Assembly: GCA_958298945.1 (NCBI GenBank)
Contig: OY282605.1
Location: 2,007,811-2,071,810, forward strand
From: Atherix ibis
Taxonomy: Eukaryota; Arthropoda; Insecta; Diptera; Athericidae
DNA: 64,000 nucleotides
Reading direction: 5' to 3'
Shown: positions 11,877 through 23,189 of the stretch, one piece after another
Position numbering within the stretch: the stretch's first letter is position 1
Layout: each line of letters begins with the position of its first letter
Program-made: the position numbers and the translations under genes
Notes under the pieces: generated by a model
What the model was told of the DNA's origin: nothing
What the model saw: only the letters and a program-made list of their open reading frames with translations
Databases searched by the model: none

Positions 11877-13154
11877 CCAGGGGGTATATCCGCTGTTTGG
11901 TCATAGATAGCATGAGTGAGCGTATTAAGCTACCATGGGCACGCCATACTTTTTTTTTATGAGTTTGACATCTGTCAACATTAATCAGTGCACATTGTCA
12001 GCAATTTCGTACAACAACATATATTTTTCCTTTGGTAATCATGTCTAGTTTTGTGCCAGAAAAAGATCATATTCGGGAAGCTCTGCTTTTCTGCTTCAAT
12101 TTGAAGAAATCTGATGCCGAATCGCGTCGAATGCTTATGGAGGCCTATGGTGACAGTGCTTTATCGGAAACAACGTGCCGAGATTGGTTTCATCTGTTCA
12201 AAGACGGAAATTTTGACTTATGAGACAAGAAGCGTGAAAATCGGCCTAGGAAAGTTGAGGACCATCTATTGCAGGCTCTTTTGAACGAAGACGATACCCA
12301 ATCGCAACATATGCTCGCGTAGCAATTGGGTGTTACTCAACTAGCCATTTCCATGCGTCTTCGTGCCATGAGGAAGATTGAAAAGATCGGAAAAATGGTG
12401 CCGCATGAATTGAACGATAGACAGATGATGCAACGCCAAAACACATGCGAAATCTTGCTCGCCAGACAAAAATGAAAGTCGTTCCTACATCGGATTGAGA
12501 CAGGCGATGAAAAGTGGATATATTTTGAGAATCCTAAACGCAAGAAATCGTGGGTTGATACCGGCCAACCATCAATATCTTCCCCAAGACCAAATCGCTT
12601 CGGACGGAAGACGATGCTGAGCGTTTGGTGGGATCAGCAGGATATCGTCTACTATGAGATGTTGAAACCTTATAAAACTGTCAATGTCCACCGCTAACAC
12701 CAACAACTAATCAAATTGCACCGTGATCTGTGTGAAAAAAGGATGGATTATCAACAAAGACATGACAAGCTGATTTTCCTCCACGACAACGCACCATCGC
12801 ACACGTCAAAAATAGTCCGAAACTACTTAGAGACACTCAACTGGGAGGTGCTACTCCACCCCGCTTATTCACCAGACCTGGCTCCTTCCGACTACCACCT
12901 GTTTTCGTCGATGGGCCACGCGCTCGCTGTGCAGCACTTCGATTCTTACGAAGACGTCCGAAAATGGCTTGATGAGTGGTTTGCCTCGAAAGAGAAGGAA
13001 TTTTTTTGGTGTGGTATCCACAAATTGCCTAAGAGATGGGTAAAATGTGTAGCTAGCAAGGGCGAGTACTTTGAATAAATTTGTTTTTGCTTTCTATGAA
13101 AAAAACATTGGTTTTTTTGCCTGAAAAACAGCGGATTTAAACTTATACCCTTGC
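11877..13154 (+). mobile_element. M1 copy B: near full-length Mos1-like mariner
   Basis: 1278 bp plus-strand mariner flanked by TA at 11875-11876 and 13155-13156. The left inverted repeat has lost about 8-10 bases (CCAGGGGGTATATCCGCTG), and the right one reads CGGATTTAAACTTATACCCTTG, diverged at its tip. The transposase frame, untranslated regions and 3' end are otherwise complete. It abuts an M5 block at 13198, and the same junction recurs inverted near 58504, so this copy is part of a duplicated unit. Confidence 0.93.
12041..13078 (+). pseudogene. Mos1-like mariner transposase, four in-frame stops
   Basis: The frame from the ATG at 12041 to the TAA at 13076-13078 is 345 codons plus stop, the same length as Mos1 transposase, with no frameshift. 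It is broken only by stops at 12221 (TGA), 12320 (TAG), 12473 (TGA) and 12695 (TAA). It begins MSSFVPEKDHIREAL and has the helix-turn-helix region (CFNLKKSDAESRRML). WVPHELN-like text precedes the catalytic domain. The catalytic Asp codons fall at residues 156 (TGDEKW), 249 (LHDNAPSHTS) and 284 (LAPSDYHLF), the Mos1 positions, with 34 residues between the last two. It ends KGEYFE. It would cut and paste the element if intact; here it cannot be made in full. Confidence 0.95.
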
Positions 13155-13197
13155 TATATTAAAATTAACATACACGTTAATAGCAGTAATCAACCTC
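13155..13197. other. Short segment between M1 copy B and the M5 block
   Basis: About 40 bases (ATTAAAATTAACATACACG... onward) present here but absent at the equivalent junction in the inverted copy near 58505. It therefore marks an insertion here or a deletion there after duplication. Confidence 0.6.
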
Positions 13198-14622
13198 AAA
13201 AAGATGATGCGCGATTTTTCTTTAAATGTTGACTTAAAATCTTGAGATAATAAACAATAATTCCTGTCCTATACAAGATGTTGATTTCAAACAAAAAATT
13301 CAGGCCACAAAAAAACCGAAACTTTCTTTATACTTAAAAGTGTCAACATAAAATTTACATTTTCAATAAAATTTCGAATAAAACATTTTTTCATATTTAT
13401 GTATTCAAATATTAAAATGTTATAATATTGTAAAAAAATAGTTTAATTTAATAATTTTACAAAAAAGTCACTGATTTAAATAGTATTATTTGGAAAAAAA
13501 ATTATCTTAAAATAATACTCTTTTTTCAAGAGAATATTTCCCTTCTTACTTGTTAAATAACTACATATGATATAATTTTTATTACTCATAAGATATCATC
13601 TAATCATTTAAATTATAATACAGGATATTCTATTGAAAAGTTTATAATATTTTATTCAGAAAGTTTTTTGGTAGTTCAATACGAAATCGTGAATTGGTTA
13701 TCCAATATCGACCATATTTGAAGGGTGTATGGAAAATTATATTGGTTAAAAGCCTCCTCTGGCCTTATAGAAAATTTTTGTTTTCGTAACATGCCATCCA
13801 ACATTGCTGGGGTAATTTCATTGATTTCGTTGCGTATATTTTCTTTAAGTTGTTTACTTTTCTCCGATTGGTAGGTGTAAGCTTTTCCCTTTAAATATAT
13901 CCACAAGAAACCTAGAGTGGTTAAATCTTTTGACATAATTCGGTCGGGACATATCGGTCTTAAAATTTTTATTGTGGATCGTCTTGTTAGTTTTACATAT
14001 CGTTAAACCCCAAAAGTTCTATAGCATTTGTCTATATATCACTCACCAGTCACATTAAGCATTGCCAACAGCATCCTCATGAAAGTACGGATCAACGACA
14101 CCTCCGACCCAAACACCGCACCAAAACTCACTCAATTACGATTTCAAGGTCGTTCATCACTCTCCTCCAGATTTTCGCGTTCCCAGAAGCGACTATATTG
14201 TTTACGTTTCGTCACTCACAATTAATTTTCTGACAAAACCAGGGTCTTGTGTATGAAGCTTTGAAACGTATATGATGTATAGGCTAAAATTATTTGATCA
14301 CCTGAATTTTATACAGGTATAAGTTCAAATATTCATGTGATATATGCCACACAACATTTTGAAGAAGGTGTCTTATTGAGGTTGTCGGACCTTCCCCACA
14401 GCAAAATTCTCGATTACCTGTACCGTTCTAAAATGGCCAGTCCTCAATCTGTCAAACTCTTAATCATGTTTTTCAAAATTATATACTTCAAATACCAACT
14501 GACAGAATGACAGCTAAACAAAATGGCGTGGAATAAAACTTATAACACCACATTCAGAACACTTTGTATCAATTTGGAAAGTGAATGCATTTTTTTCTAT
14601 TAGAGAATGTACATTTTCAAAA
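13198..14622 (-). mobile_element. M5 block, DD41D element remnant (left copy of an inverted pair)
   Basis: Roughly 1.4 kb that is closely similar, in inverted orientation, to 57097-58504. The shared text runs from AAAAGATGATGCGCG at 13198 to the GTGAATGCATTTTTTT...ACATTTT segment ending at 14622. It contains minus-strand pieces of a DD41D transposase plus flanking AT-rich sequence. No clear terminal inverted repeats were found, so it is either an internal fragment or heavily eroded at both ends. Confidence 0.85.
13676..14210 (-). pseudogene. M5 DD41D transposase fragment
   Basis: On the minus strand, 14210-14000 yields scraps of the catalytic domain (VNNIVASGNAKIW, then RMLLAMLNVTGE, matching the expected EDAAGNxVxVTGERY). 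The open frame 13936-13676 continues DLTTLGFLWIYLKGKAYTYQ and NEITPAMLDGML. In the expected DLTPLDFFLWGYLKGK, the third catalytic Asp is now Gly. The frame ends at the natural-looking terminus. Frameshifts separate the pieces. Its partner at 57828-58028 has a 9-base deletion turning NEINEITP into NEITP. Confidence 0.8.
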
Positions 14623-15870
14623 AATTCCATAGCAATTTTTAAGTTTTATTTTAATACTAATTAAGATAAAAATTTTCCCTAACAACCTTGTAGATATATA
14701 ATAATTTATTTTTAACAGAAATCTTATAAAATATAAAATCAAATTATAGGATTCATCAAATTTCAATGGCAAAATTAAATGTAAAATTACTCTTCAAATA
14801 AATTAATAATGATATTTCGATATTATGAAATTTTTAATAATATCGATCGTTTTTTTATAGAAATAATAATACTTTCAAAGGGACGACACCCTTCCAATTT
14901 TGTGGAAAAACTTTTGAAATTTCACTTCATTATTTTAAATGTCAAAAGCTTAAAATTTTAGATAGTAGTGAATACTACCTAAATTAAGTTAAATTGAAAA
15001 AATTGTCTTTAGAAAAGTATATTATTTTAAAATTAAAATTATTATATATACCAAACGTAATAAATTTAATTGATGTTTTTTAGTAAATTTTCGAACAAAA
15101 TGACTGAAAGTTAGTAAAGAAAATAGGGAAATAGAATTGATTATAGAATTGGACATACTCCAACGATGAATTGCAAGGACATATAAATTTTCGCACAGAC
15201 ACAGACTAGGGGATAGAATCTTTGAGCTGAGATGAAGGTTATTTTAATTACAGCGATGCTTCCAACTTTTTCTTCAGTAAATCTGTCTTCGGTAATTTTC
15301 AAAAGCAAATTAAATGACTATTCGTATAAGACAAAAGAATTCAGAATCCGCCATTTGATGTTGATTTTAATTTCAACTGTAATTTAAGTTTCGGTGCCTG
15401 TTCCTGTTTCTGTTTCAGTTGCTGGATGAGTACAGTTCAGGTTATGTTTTGTGGCGCCATTAAGTAAGCCGAAGACGAAGAAGAGAATGGTAAATTTGCC
15501 TATTCATTTTGTAGCATCAAAAATGGCAAAGTTTACCTCTTCTTCAATAATCCTTTAGCAGAATAATATGTGTTAGTAGATACACTTACACAAAACTATA
15601 TACTGTAGGATATAAAAATAACTTCTACTTAAAAATAAATCAAATTAAATAATCTTTTTTAAAAATACATCCATTTGTAAGACGTGTATTCTTACTAAAC
15701 ATTTATTTTCATAAACTAATTCTTATTTAACAGTTACAGTTTTTAGTTCAAAATGGTTTCCTTTAATTCGTTTACGAAAAAATATTTAAAAGGTATAAAA
15801 CTACTCATGGTTGAGGTGCTACAAAAAATAGAATTTGTACGCCGATAAAACAGTTTATAGTAGACGTCCT
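14623..15870. other. AT-rich spacer
   Basis: No gene recognised. A mixed-composition patch at 15370-15550 has no useful open frame. Confidence 0.55.
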
Positions 15871-16016
15871 ATGTCGGAATTTTGTGCATTCCTATAACTT
15901 TTACAGGAGACGTAATTTTAACCAATAACACAATCTCAATTTTGATCGAAGAAAAGTTGGATTAATGATTTCTGCAATTTTTGACATCTGGTATTGGTTT
16001 GTCTGTGCACTCAGAG

Positions 16017-16240
16017 AAGGAGCCTGCCTCACTCCTTAATCAACTGTAAAAACGTAACAGAGAATGTATACGGCCCAGCGGAGCTTAATAAGCGAGTCGA
16101 AAGCGATTATGAATTTCGACTGATTGCGAGCGCACATTTTCATCAGATCCTCTCTCGCAAACATCAACCGTCGATGAATTTTGAAATGACAGTTTGTAAG
16201 CGTTCTTCGGTCAATTCAGTTGATTAATGTGTACTCGAAT
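16017..16240 (+). repeat. Conserved island 1, left arm
   Basis: GC-richer segment whose partner is 20195-20404 on the other strand. Hand alignment of about 190 bases shows about eight differences. One frame is open across it in both arms (RRSLPHSLINCKNVTENVYG... to NSVD). I do not recognise the peptide and there is no reason beyond openness to call it a protein. It ends TTGATTAATGTGTACTC, after which the arms diverge quickly. Confidence 0.75.
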
Positions 16241-17559
16241 TAACTAAAGACATTCTTAAATTTCATAAAACTCCAATGACAGATCACATTTGAGCGGATT
16301 TGCTTACATTCGTTATCATAGGGGAATAATTCTGGAAATAAAACACTTTTACCACTTTAGCGGTGAGTCATTGTTTTAATAGTATAACAAATATTTAACG
16401 ATATAAATGATCTTCCAATTCTAGAAATAAAAAGAGGAATATTCGAAAAAGACTTTAAATTAAATCTAAAAATGGCTAAACCCGATTTTGGTTGTATCAG
16501 CTAGGATCGACAAATAAAATTTTTATTTTTTTAATAAATGATTTTTCAATTGCAGGAATAAAAAGCACTTCCATGCAAATGACCAAATTACAGACAGAGA
16601 AAGAATATTGATTGGTTAGTAATCGATTGAAAAAGGAACCTAAATCATCCCTCTAGGATTATTGACTTACTCGCAACAACAATAAAAATAATGAAATAGT
16701 TGAAGATATTAAACCCGAGGCTCAGAGATTCTACATACCTTCATACACACAATAAAAATTCGAAATGTCTTCTTGTGCAAAATAAGTTCATCGAAAAAAT
16801 TTAAATCAAATAAAATATTTTATAATAATTAATACAATAAATAAAATCATTTATTTTAGAATAAAAATGCTATTTATTGGAATACTTTGATATTGACGAA
16901 GTCACTCGCAATTATTTGTAGAAGAATACGTGCTGGAACCGTATTTCGTTAAGCTAACCGCAGCAAAACATAACATTGAAATTTTTGAAATGTCTCCTTC
17001 ATTTGTAAAGATACGCAGAAATTTTGTTCAAAGGCCACCTAGAATATAGTTTTATCTATTAAATTATATTAAAAAAATGTTGGTAGTCTTTAAGGATATT
17101 GAAGCAGAACACCTAACCTTCGGCTTATTTGAAGAGAAAATTTTCAAAAAGGAATCGGAAAAAATTGTGTATTTACATGATAACTAAACATTTTTTATAT
17201 ATTTCTATACAAACATAATGATAAATCTTAGCTCTATAATTTAAGATCAAATTTGTCCAAAAAGGATAATTGTGAAAAAAATGTATCTAATTTCCGTTCA
17301 CTTATAGTACGGTTACTTTTTCTTATGTACTATGTAATTTAATTAAAGATATTTTTCAGCCAAATCCAAGACAACTTCTAGACCTTTAATTTGATATGTA
17401 AAATGTAAAAAATGGTGCCTGAATACGACCTGTAGGTGAGAAAATGCAATGGGTCTACTCGAACAATTTGAATTATTCCGCAAATTTCATATAATTTAGT
17501 ATATTTTTTCAGCAAAGCCTTCTATCTAAAATAGCATGATACAAACAGCTAGATCTTAT

Positions 17560-18063
17560 TATGACATTTTATTTGATATATAATTTGTTAAGATTGATGA
17601 AACAGTTTGGACTTACGAGCAAAAAGCGGAATAAAAATTTCACAATATTCCGATTTTCCGAGAGGTTTTTTCAATTATCTCCCCACTACATATACATAAT
17701 AACGAGCTTTTTATGTCCTTATATTGTCAAACTATTTGCGGTCGATTTGGCTTTTAAATTATTTCGATCGGTTAGGGAATGACGATGCTAGAGTAAAAAA
17801 TGTGTTCCATGGTCGAAAAATTGTTCCGCAACATGATTTTGCTGCTAGTAACATTTTCTGCCAAGAACGATTTCTACGATTTTCGTTGTGCGTGGTCGGT
17901 CAAACTGAATTTTCGCTCGCGTGGAGATATTTTCGGTTTTCCCGTGAACGGATTAACGTATCGACTAGATTTTTTTTTACTATTTTTAAAAGTGATGATT
18001 CTATATAAAAAACGATGTTTCCCTTTTCTCGTCCTTACAAGGATACAGTTTTTTATGGATTAG
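17560..18063 (+). repeat. Conserved island 2, left arm
   Basis: Partner of 18395-18907. From 17800 to 17965 I find one substitution in about 165 aligned bases, and 17560-17800 differs by roughly 7%. Two overlapping frames are open in both arms (one starting MCSMVEKLFRNMILL, another containing VKNVFHGRKIVPQHDF). The near identity covers all codon positions, which argues against protein-level selection alone. Function unknown. Confidence 0.8.
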
Positions 18064-18090
18064 TTTTAATTTTTTTTTTCTTAGCAATGG

Positions 18091-18374
18091 GGCAACTCAA
18101 TTTTATACGAATTTATTTTTTAACAATGCTCTAATAAAATTCATCCTTGTCGTCCTTGGAAGATCAAAAAACTTTAAAATCGATAATTAAATAATTTTTC
18201 TGAAAATTTGTACTAAGCATTTGAACTAAATACTTTAAATTGAAAATTTTGACTGAAAATTTTAAATAAAATTATTGTGGTAAATATTTTTAAATTTTTT
18301 TGAAAAGTGAAGTTGTTTATCCTTGTAAGGACGATAAGGATAAATTATCACCGTAGCAGCCAGATATCCATTTA
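18091..18374. other. Spacer of the inverted repeat
   Basis: AT-rich loop region. It carries copies of the word TCCTTGTAAGGACGA near both arm ends (18028-18050, 18318-18340, 18420-18440), themselves small palindromes. Confidence 0.7.
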
Positions 18375-18394
18375 GGGCATTATTGAAAAAAATA

Positions 18395-18907
18395 GAAAAT
18401 TAAAATTATTCAAAAAAAACAGTATCCTTGTAAGGACGAAAGAATAAACTCGTCCTTTTCGGTAAAGAATCGCCACTTTCCAAAGTAGCAAAAAAAGTTC
18501 AAGTCGATACGTTAATCCGTTCACGGGAAAACCGAAAATATCTCCATGCGAGCGAAAATTCAGTTTGACCGACCACGCACAACGAAAATCGTAGAAATCG
18601 TTCTTGGCAGAAAATGTTACTAGCAGCAAAATCATGTTGCGGAACAATTTTTCGACCATGGAACACATTTTTTACACTGGGATCGTCATTCCCTAACCGA
18701 CCGAAATAATTTAAATGCCAAATCGACCGCAAATAGTTTGGCAATATAAGGATATAAAAAGCTCGTTATTATGTATATGTAGTGGTGAGATAATTTAAAA
18801 AGCATCTCGGAAAATCGGAATATTGTTAAATTTTTATTACGTTTTTTGCTCGTAAGTCCAAACTGTTTCATCAATCTTAACAAATTATATATCAAATGAA
18901 AGGTCAT
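18395..18907 (-). repeat. Conserved island 2, right arm
   Basis: Inverted partner of 17560-18063. The same two frames stay open on the minus strand (starts at 18668 and 18744), with Arg-to-His and Asp-to-Glu type changes only. Frames are mirrored because of near-identical DNA. Confidence 0.8.
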
Positions 18908-19799
18908 AATAAGATCTAGCTGTTTAGCTTATATAATTTTCAATAAATATCTCAAATGAGAAAATATACTAATTATTTTAAATTTTTAGGTTACTTCCAA
19001 ATTTTTCGAGTATAGTCGTTGTACTTTCTCACTTACAGGTCGTATTCAGGCACCATTTCTTACTTTTTATATATGAAATTAAAGGTCTAGAAGTTGTCTT
19101 GGATTTGGCTGAAAAATATTTTTGATTGAGATACAAAATACATAAGAAAAAGTAATAATACTATAAGTGAACCAAAATTAGATAAATTTATTTCATAATT
19201 ATCTTTTTTTAAAAAAATTTATTTTAAATTATAGAGCTAACATTTATCTTTGTATCTGTATAGAAATATATAAAATATGTTGAGTGATCATGTAAATATA
19301 CAATTTTTTCCGATTCTTTTTTGAAAATTTTCTCTTCAAATAAGCCGAAGGTCATGTGTTATGGTTCGATATCCTTAAGGACTATAAAAATTTCTTTAAT
19401 ACCATTTAATAGATAAAACTATATTTTAGGTGGCCTTCGAATAAAATTTCTGCGTATCTTTCTAAATGAAGGAGATATTCAAAAAATTTCAAAGTAATGT
19501 TTTGCTGCTGTTTGCTTAACTAAATACTCTTCCAATACGTAGTCTTTTACAAAAAGTTGGGACTGGCCTCGTCAATATCAAAGTATTCCAATAGACAATA
19601 TTTTTATTCTAAAATAAATGATTTTAGTTAATATATTAATTAAAATAAATTATTTTATTTGATTTAAATTTTTTTGATGAACTTCTTTTGCACAAGAAGA
19701 AATTTAGAATTTTTATTGTGTGTTTGTAGGTATGTAGAATCTCCAAAGTTGAATATCATTTTTTTTATTGCGCTGATTATGTCAACCACCTATTCGGTA

Positions 19800-20100
19800 A
19801 TTATTAATATAATAAAAATAGGATTTACTCCTTAAGTAAGAGATTTTTTTATTTTCAAAACTATTTTCCGATCCAAGCGGGTGTAAACAAAACCGTGTTC
19901 AGCCTAGCACTGTTCAAATTTTGTTTTAAGTAATCTTTGCATTCCCAGTTTTCTTCCTAGAATTGGAAGATCATTTATATTGTTAAGTAATTATTACACA
20001 ATTTAAACAAGGATTCACCACTTAAGTGGTAAATGTACTTTATTTCCAAAATTATTCTCCTATGGGAACAAATGTAAACAAATCTGGCGGTCGGTGAAAT
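19800..20100. repeat. Imperfect two-copy repeat within the right arm
   Basis: GGATTYACYNCTTAAGT followed by an A/T-rich stretch and TATTTTC(C)AAAATTATT occurs near 19810 and 20010, in the same orientation and about 200 bases apart. The left arm has a corresponding degenerate pair near 16340-16560. Confidence 0.55.
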
Positions 20101-20194
20101 ATATTTTTTTCAACAATAAACTTTTGCTCAAACGAAATCTGTCGTAGGACTTTTATTAAATTTCAATAATATTTTTCGATAATTTGAGTACACA

Positions 20195-20404
20195 TTAATC
20201 AACCGAATTGACCAAAGAACGTTTATTAACTGTCAATTCAAAATTCATCGACGGTTGATGTTTGCGAGAGAGGATCTGATGAAAATGTGCGCTCGCAATA
20301 TGTCGAAATTCATAATCGCTTTCGACTCGCTTATTAAGCTCCGCTGGGCCGTATACATTCTCTGTTACGTTTTTACAGTTGATTAAGGAGTGAGGCAGGC
20401 TCCT
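20195..20404 (-). repeat. Conserved island 1, right arm
   Basis: Inverted partner of 16017-16240 with the same open frame (to NSVD). Just outside it the right arm has about 15-20 extra bases near 20412-20430. Confidence 0.75.
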
Positions 20405-22940
20405 TCTCTCAGTCACGCTCTTAATATTGAGTGCACAGACAAAAAGATACCAGATGTCAAAAATCTGTTTAGAAAAGAAAATTAACTGCATGTAATTTAT
20501 GCTTTCAAAATCTACAAACCTTTACAATCTTATGGGAATGCACAAAATTCCGACGCTGAATTAGGCTTGGTATTGAATTGGAAATGCCAGCCTGCCTAAT
20601 TAAACTGCTCGAAGATATATCGGAGGGATCAATTAGACATTGTTAAATTTGGCGCTAGAAAATTTTGTACAATTAGAAAAATAAAAATAAAATTTAGAAA
20701 AACAATTTTTTGAGTCTAGCAGCTTCACAACGGTTTATATATAAAGTAGCTTTTATATACAACCGAAACCGTCTATAAATAAATTTCTTTTAAAAATAAT
20801 TTAAGTCCTTCAATCAAATTTAAAGTTATATATTGTAATAAAATTCTAATTAATTTGGTTACTATTTTTTTCCACCCTAATAAAAACAGATTTTCTATTA
20901 CATATCCCTTCTAAGCTTTTGCATCATTTCATTGAAGACTTGAAAAAAAACTAAGTGCGCCAATAGATGTGATCAAACAACAACAAATGTGATTATGAGT
21001 TAAATTGTAAGAAACAATCCTTATTTGTGTATAGAGCAAGGATGTGTGATGAGGAAATTAATGTTTAGTTCAAGAATTTATTCAAGTTTTATTATTTTAC
21101 ACTCCACGGTAATTTTCCACTTTGTAAGTTAATATCCCAAAAAATAAACAATTCTACCAATTCTATTAGGATAACAACGAATTCCTTTCCTTATTCCAAT
21201 TCCACATCATTGAAGGAGATGTAGGAGAGTCTTTCACTTTCCATTACAAGTGTTGGCATGATTGTAGTAAGAAGCAATTGAAGCCTGTTGAAAGAATTCG
21301 AAATATTTACTCGTAGCAATGTTATTCTTCTATCGAAGACAAACAAAATTGAAATTCCCATCTTGAACTTTTGTTATTTATTATTATTCACATTTATCGT
21401 TTCGAAAAGTCTACTCATACTAAGCGTATTATTTCTGTTTGTATTTTTACTAAGAACTCAATTTTGCTTTGGTGTAGTTGTTGTAATCTAATCTTTTTTG
21501 GTACTTTTCTATTTAAATAATATACTATTGTGTTTTTATTTAACAAGCAAGTAGAAAAGTCATCAAAACTCTAGTATGTTATGAAAAAAAATTACTTCTC
21601 ATTGCCAAATTTATTACAGCTTTTCGAAAATTATAGCATAACTTTAAAAATAATTAATATTATTTTTTATTTTTCGTACATTATCTTTTAATATATTTTT
21701 GATTACTTGATAAAAAATATTTCAAATTGTTTTAACATATTTTTTAATAATTATTTTCTTTTAAATTATCTTCAGATTAAAATACAATCGTAGGTATTTT
21801 CATGTCAACTAAATCATAGGTTCCAACATATCATAAATGTGAGTAAGAATTCCTAACAAAATTAATGGTAAAAATATAACAACTTTTTATGTGAATATCA
21901 ATTTTAGCGATAAATTATAAATTATTATATTTGTTGTCTAGGTAATATCAAATAAATAAATTCCATTATAAATATTATCTAAAATAAGAACAAAAAATTA
22001 TATGAAAATCGACACATTTTACTTAAAAAAATATCTTTAGTAATTCAATTATTCAAGCTTATATACTAAAAATAGATATTCTGACGATACATCGTTATTG
22101 TTATCAAATTTATGAGTATTCATTCATTTCGATTGTTTTCTTATACAAGTTATAAATTTAATATGAAATAGGAAAAATACGATACACGTAAATTGTGATG
22201 AAAATTCTATTCACGAATGTTGTTTATTCGACGTGATGTTATCGTGCATAAGCCTTACAAATGTTCTGTAAACCAAAAACACTAACCTACCGTTCAGTAA
22301 TTTGTCTTTGCAATTTTAATGAATATTATCGAAATAATAGCAATTTCCAATTGGTAATAGTTCAATAAATTGTACTTAAATATGCAATATTATTGTTCGA
22401 TCAAATACACGTTCTTGATTTGATAGAAAAACGTTAGTCAGCAGTAGAGAGGCCGGTCGCATATTTTAGTATGTACATTAAAAAATTCATGAATTTATAC
22501 TAATTAATGTATGTAATGAGCAAATTCAAGTAAAAAAACGCTTTTTTTTATTGTAATATATTTAAAAAAATCCGTAATAAAATAAAATATTTAGTAGAAA
22601 AATTATTTGATTAAGATTTTTCCGAAAAAAGTGTAATTTTCACAAAGAATGTTTATGTATTAAATTGTATAAAATAAATGAAATTATAGTTTTCCCTAAA
22701 CACATATGTAAAAATAAAGGAAATACATAAAAAATTGAAATGATTTTATTTTGAACAAAAACTAACTAGTAATAATTTTCCTATAAGAGAACGTTTATGT
22801 TCATATTTTGTGATATTTATTTATTTTTCGCAACAGCAATATTTAAGCTATGGAAAGGAACATCGCAAATGTTACATTGTATGACCACATCTAAAATATT
22901 TATAGTACGTGTAACTTAATATTAAAGGCTCATTCCAAAG

Positions 22941-23189
22941 ATGCTTAGCCCCAGAAAAATTAACAACAAACCTTCTCTCGGTGATAGTCGATTAAAAATA
23001 TTACAATATGGACAACAGCTTCAATACCTTCAATGCAGAGAGTTTGGCAGGCCAAAGAAATTAATAAGACTAACTAGGCTGACCATTACTGACAAATCAG
23101 TCTCGGGAAAATCCATATTGATCTCCATAAAAAAGACGCTATCGATAAGAGGTACCCTCCAGGATGACGTCAATATTATGTATCGATAA
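22941..23189 (+). CDS. Unrecognised 82-codon open frame
   Basis: Starts MLSPRKINNKPSL and runs to IMYR before a stop, in a patch of more balanced composition (about 22930-23620) than its surroundings. Later scraps in nearby frames (PWHAI, IGLPSQPITIYRKESV) suggest a decayed longer coding region, possibly a retroelement. No motif is clear enough to assign. Could equally be chance. Confidence 0.15.
   Translation: MLSPRKINNKPSLGDSRLKILQYGQQLQYLQCREFGRPKKLIRLTRLTITDKSVSGKSILISIKKTLSIRGTLQDDVNIMYR

Larger units (their letters stand above)
15871..20556. repeat. 4.7 kb inverted repeat (fold-back structure)
   Basis: Left arm 15871-18090 and right arm 18375-20556 are reverse complements around a centre near 18234, with a spacer of about 285 bases. 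Homology starts at GTCGGAATTTTGTGCATTCC (left) and its complement at 20556 (right). I followed it through the whole length by matching words. Identity is uneven: two islands are nearly identical while the DNA between them is much more diverged with indels. No transposase, integrase or RT was found. No convincing target duplication was seen (TAT against GCT outside the ends). It may be a fold-back transposon, a replication-derived inverted duplication, or a hairpin-RNA locus. Confidence 0.9.

Noticed and set aside
17561..18907. Calling the mirrored open frames in the inverted repeat protein-coding genes
   Set aside because: Two frames are open at once, the islands are nearly identical at all codon positions, and no motif is recognised. 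DNA-level conservation explains the mirrored frames.
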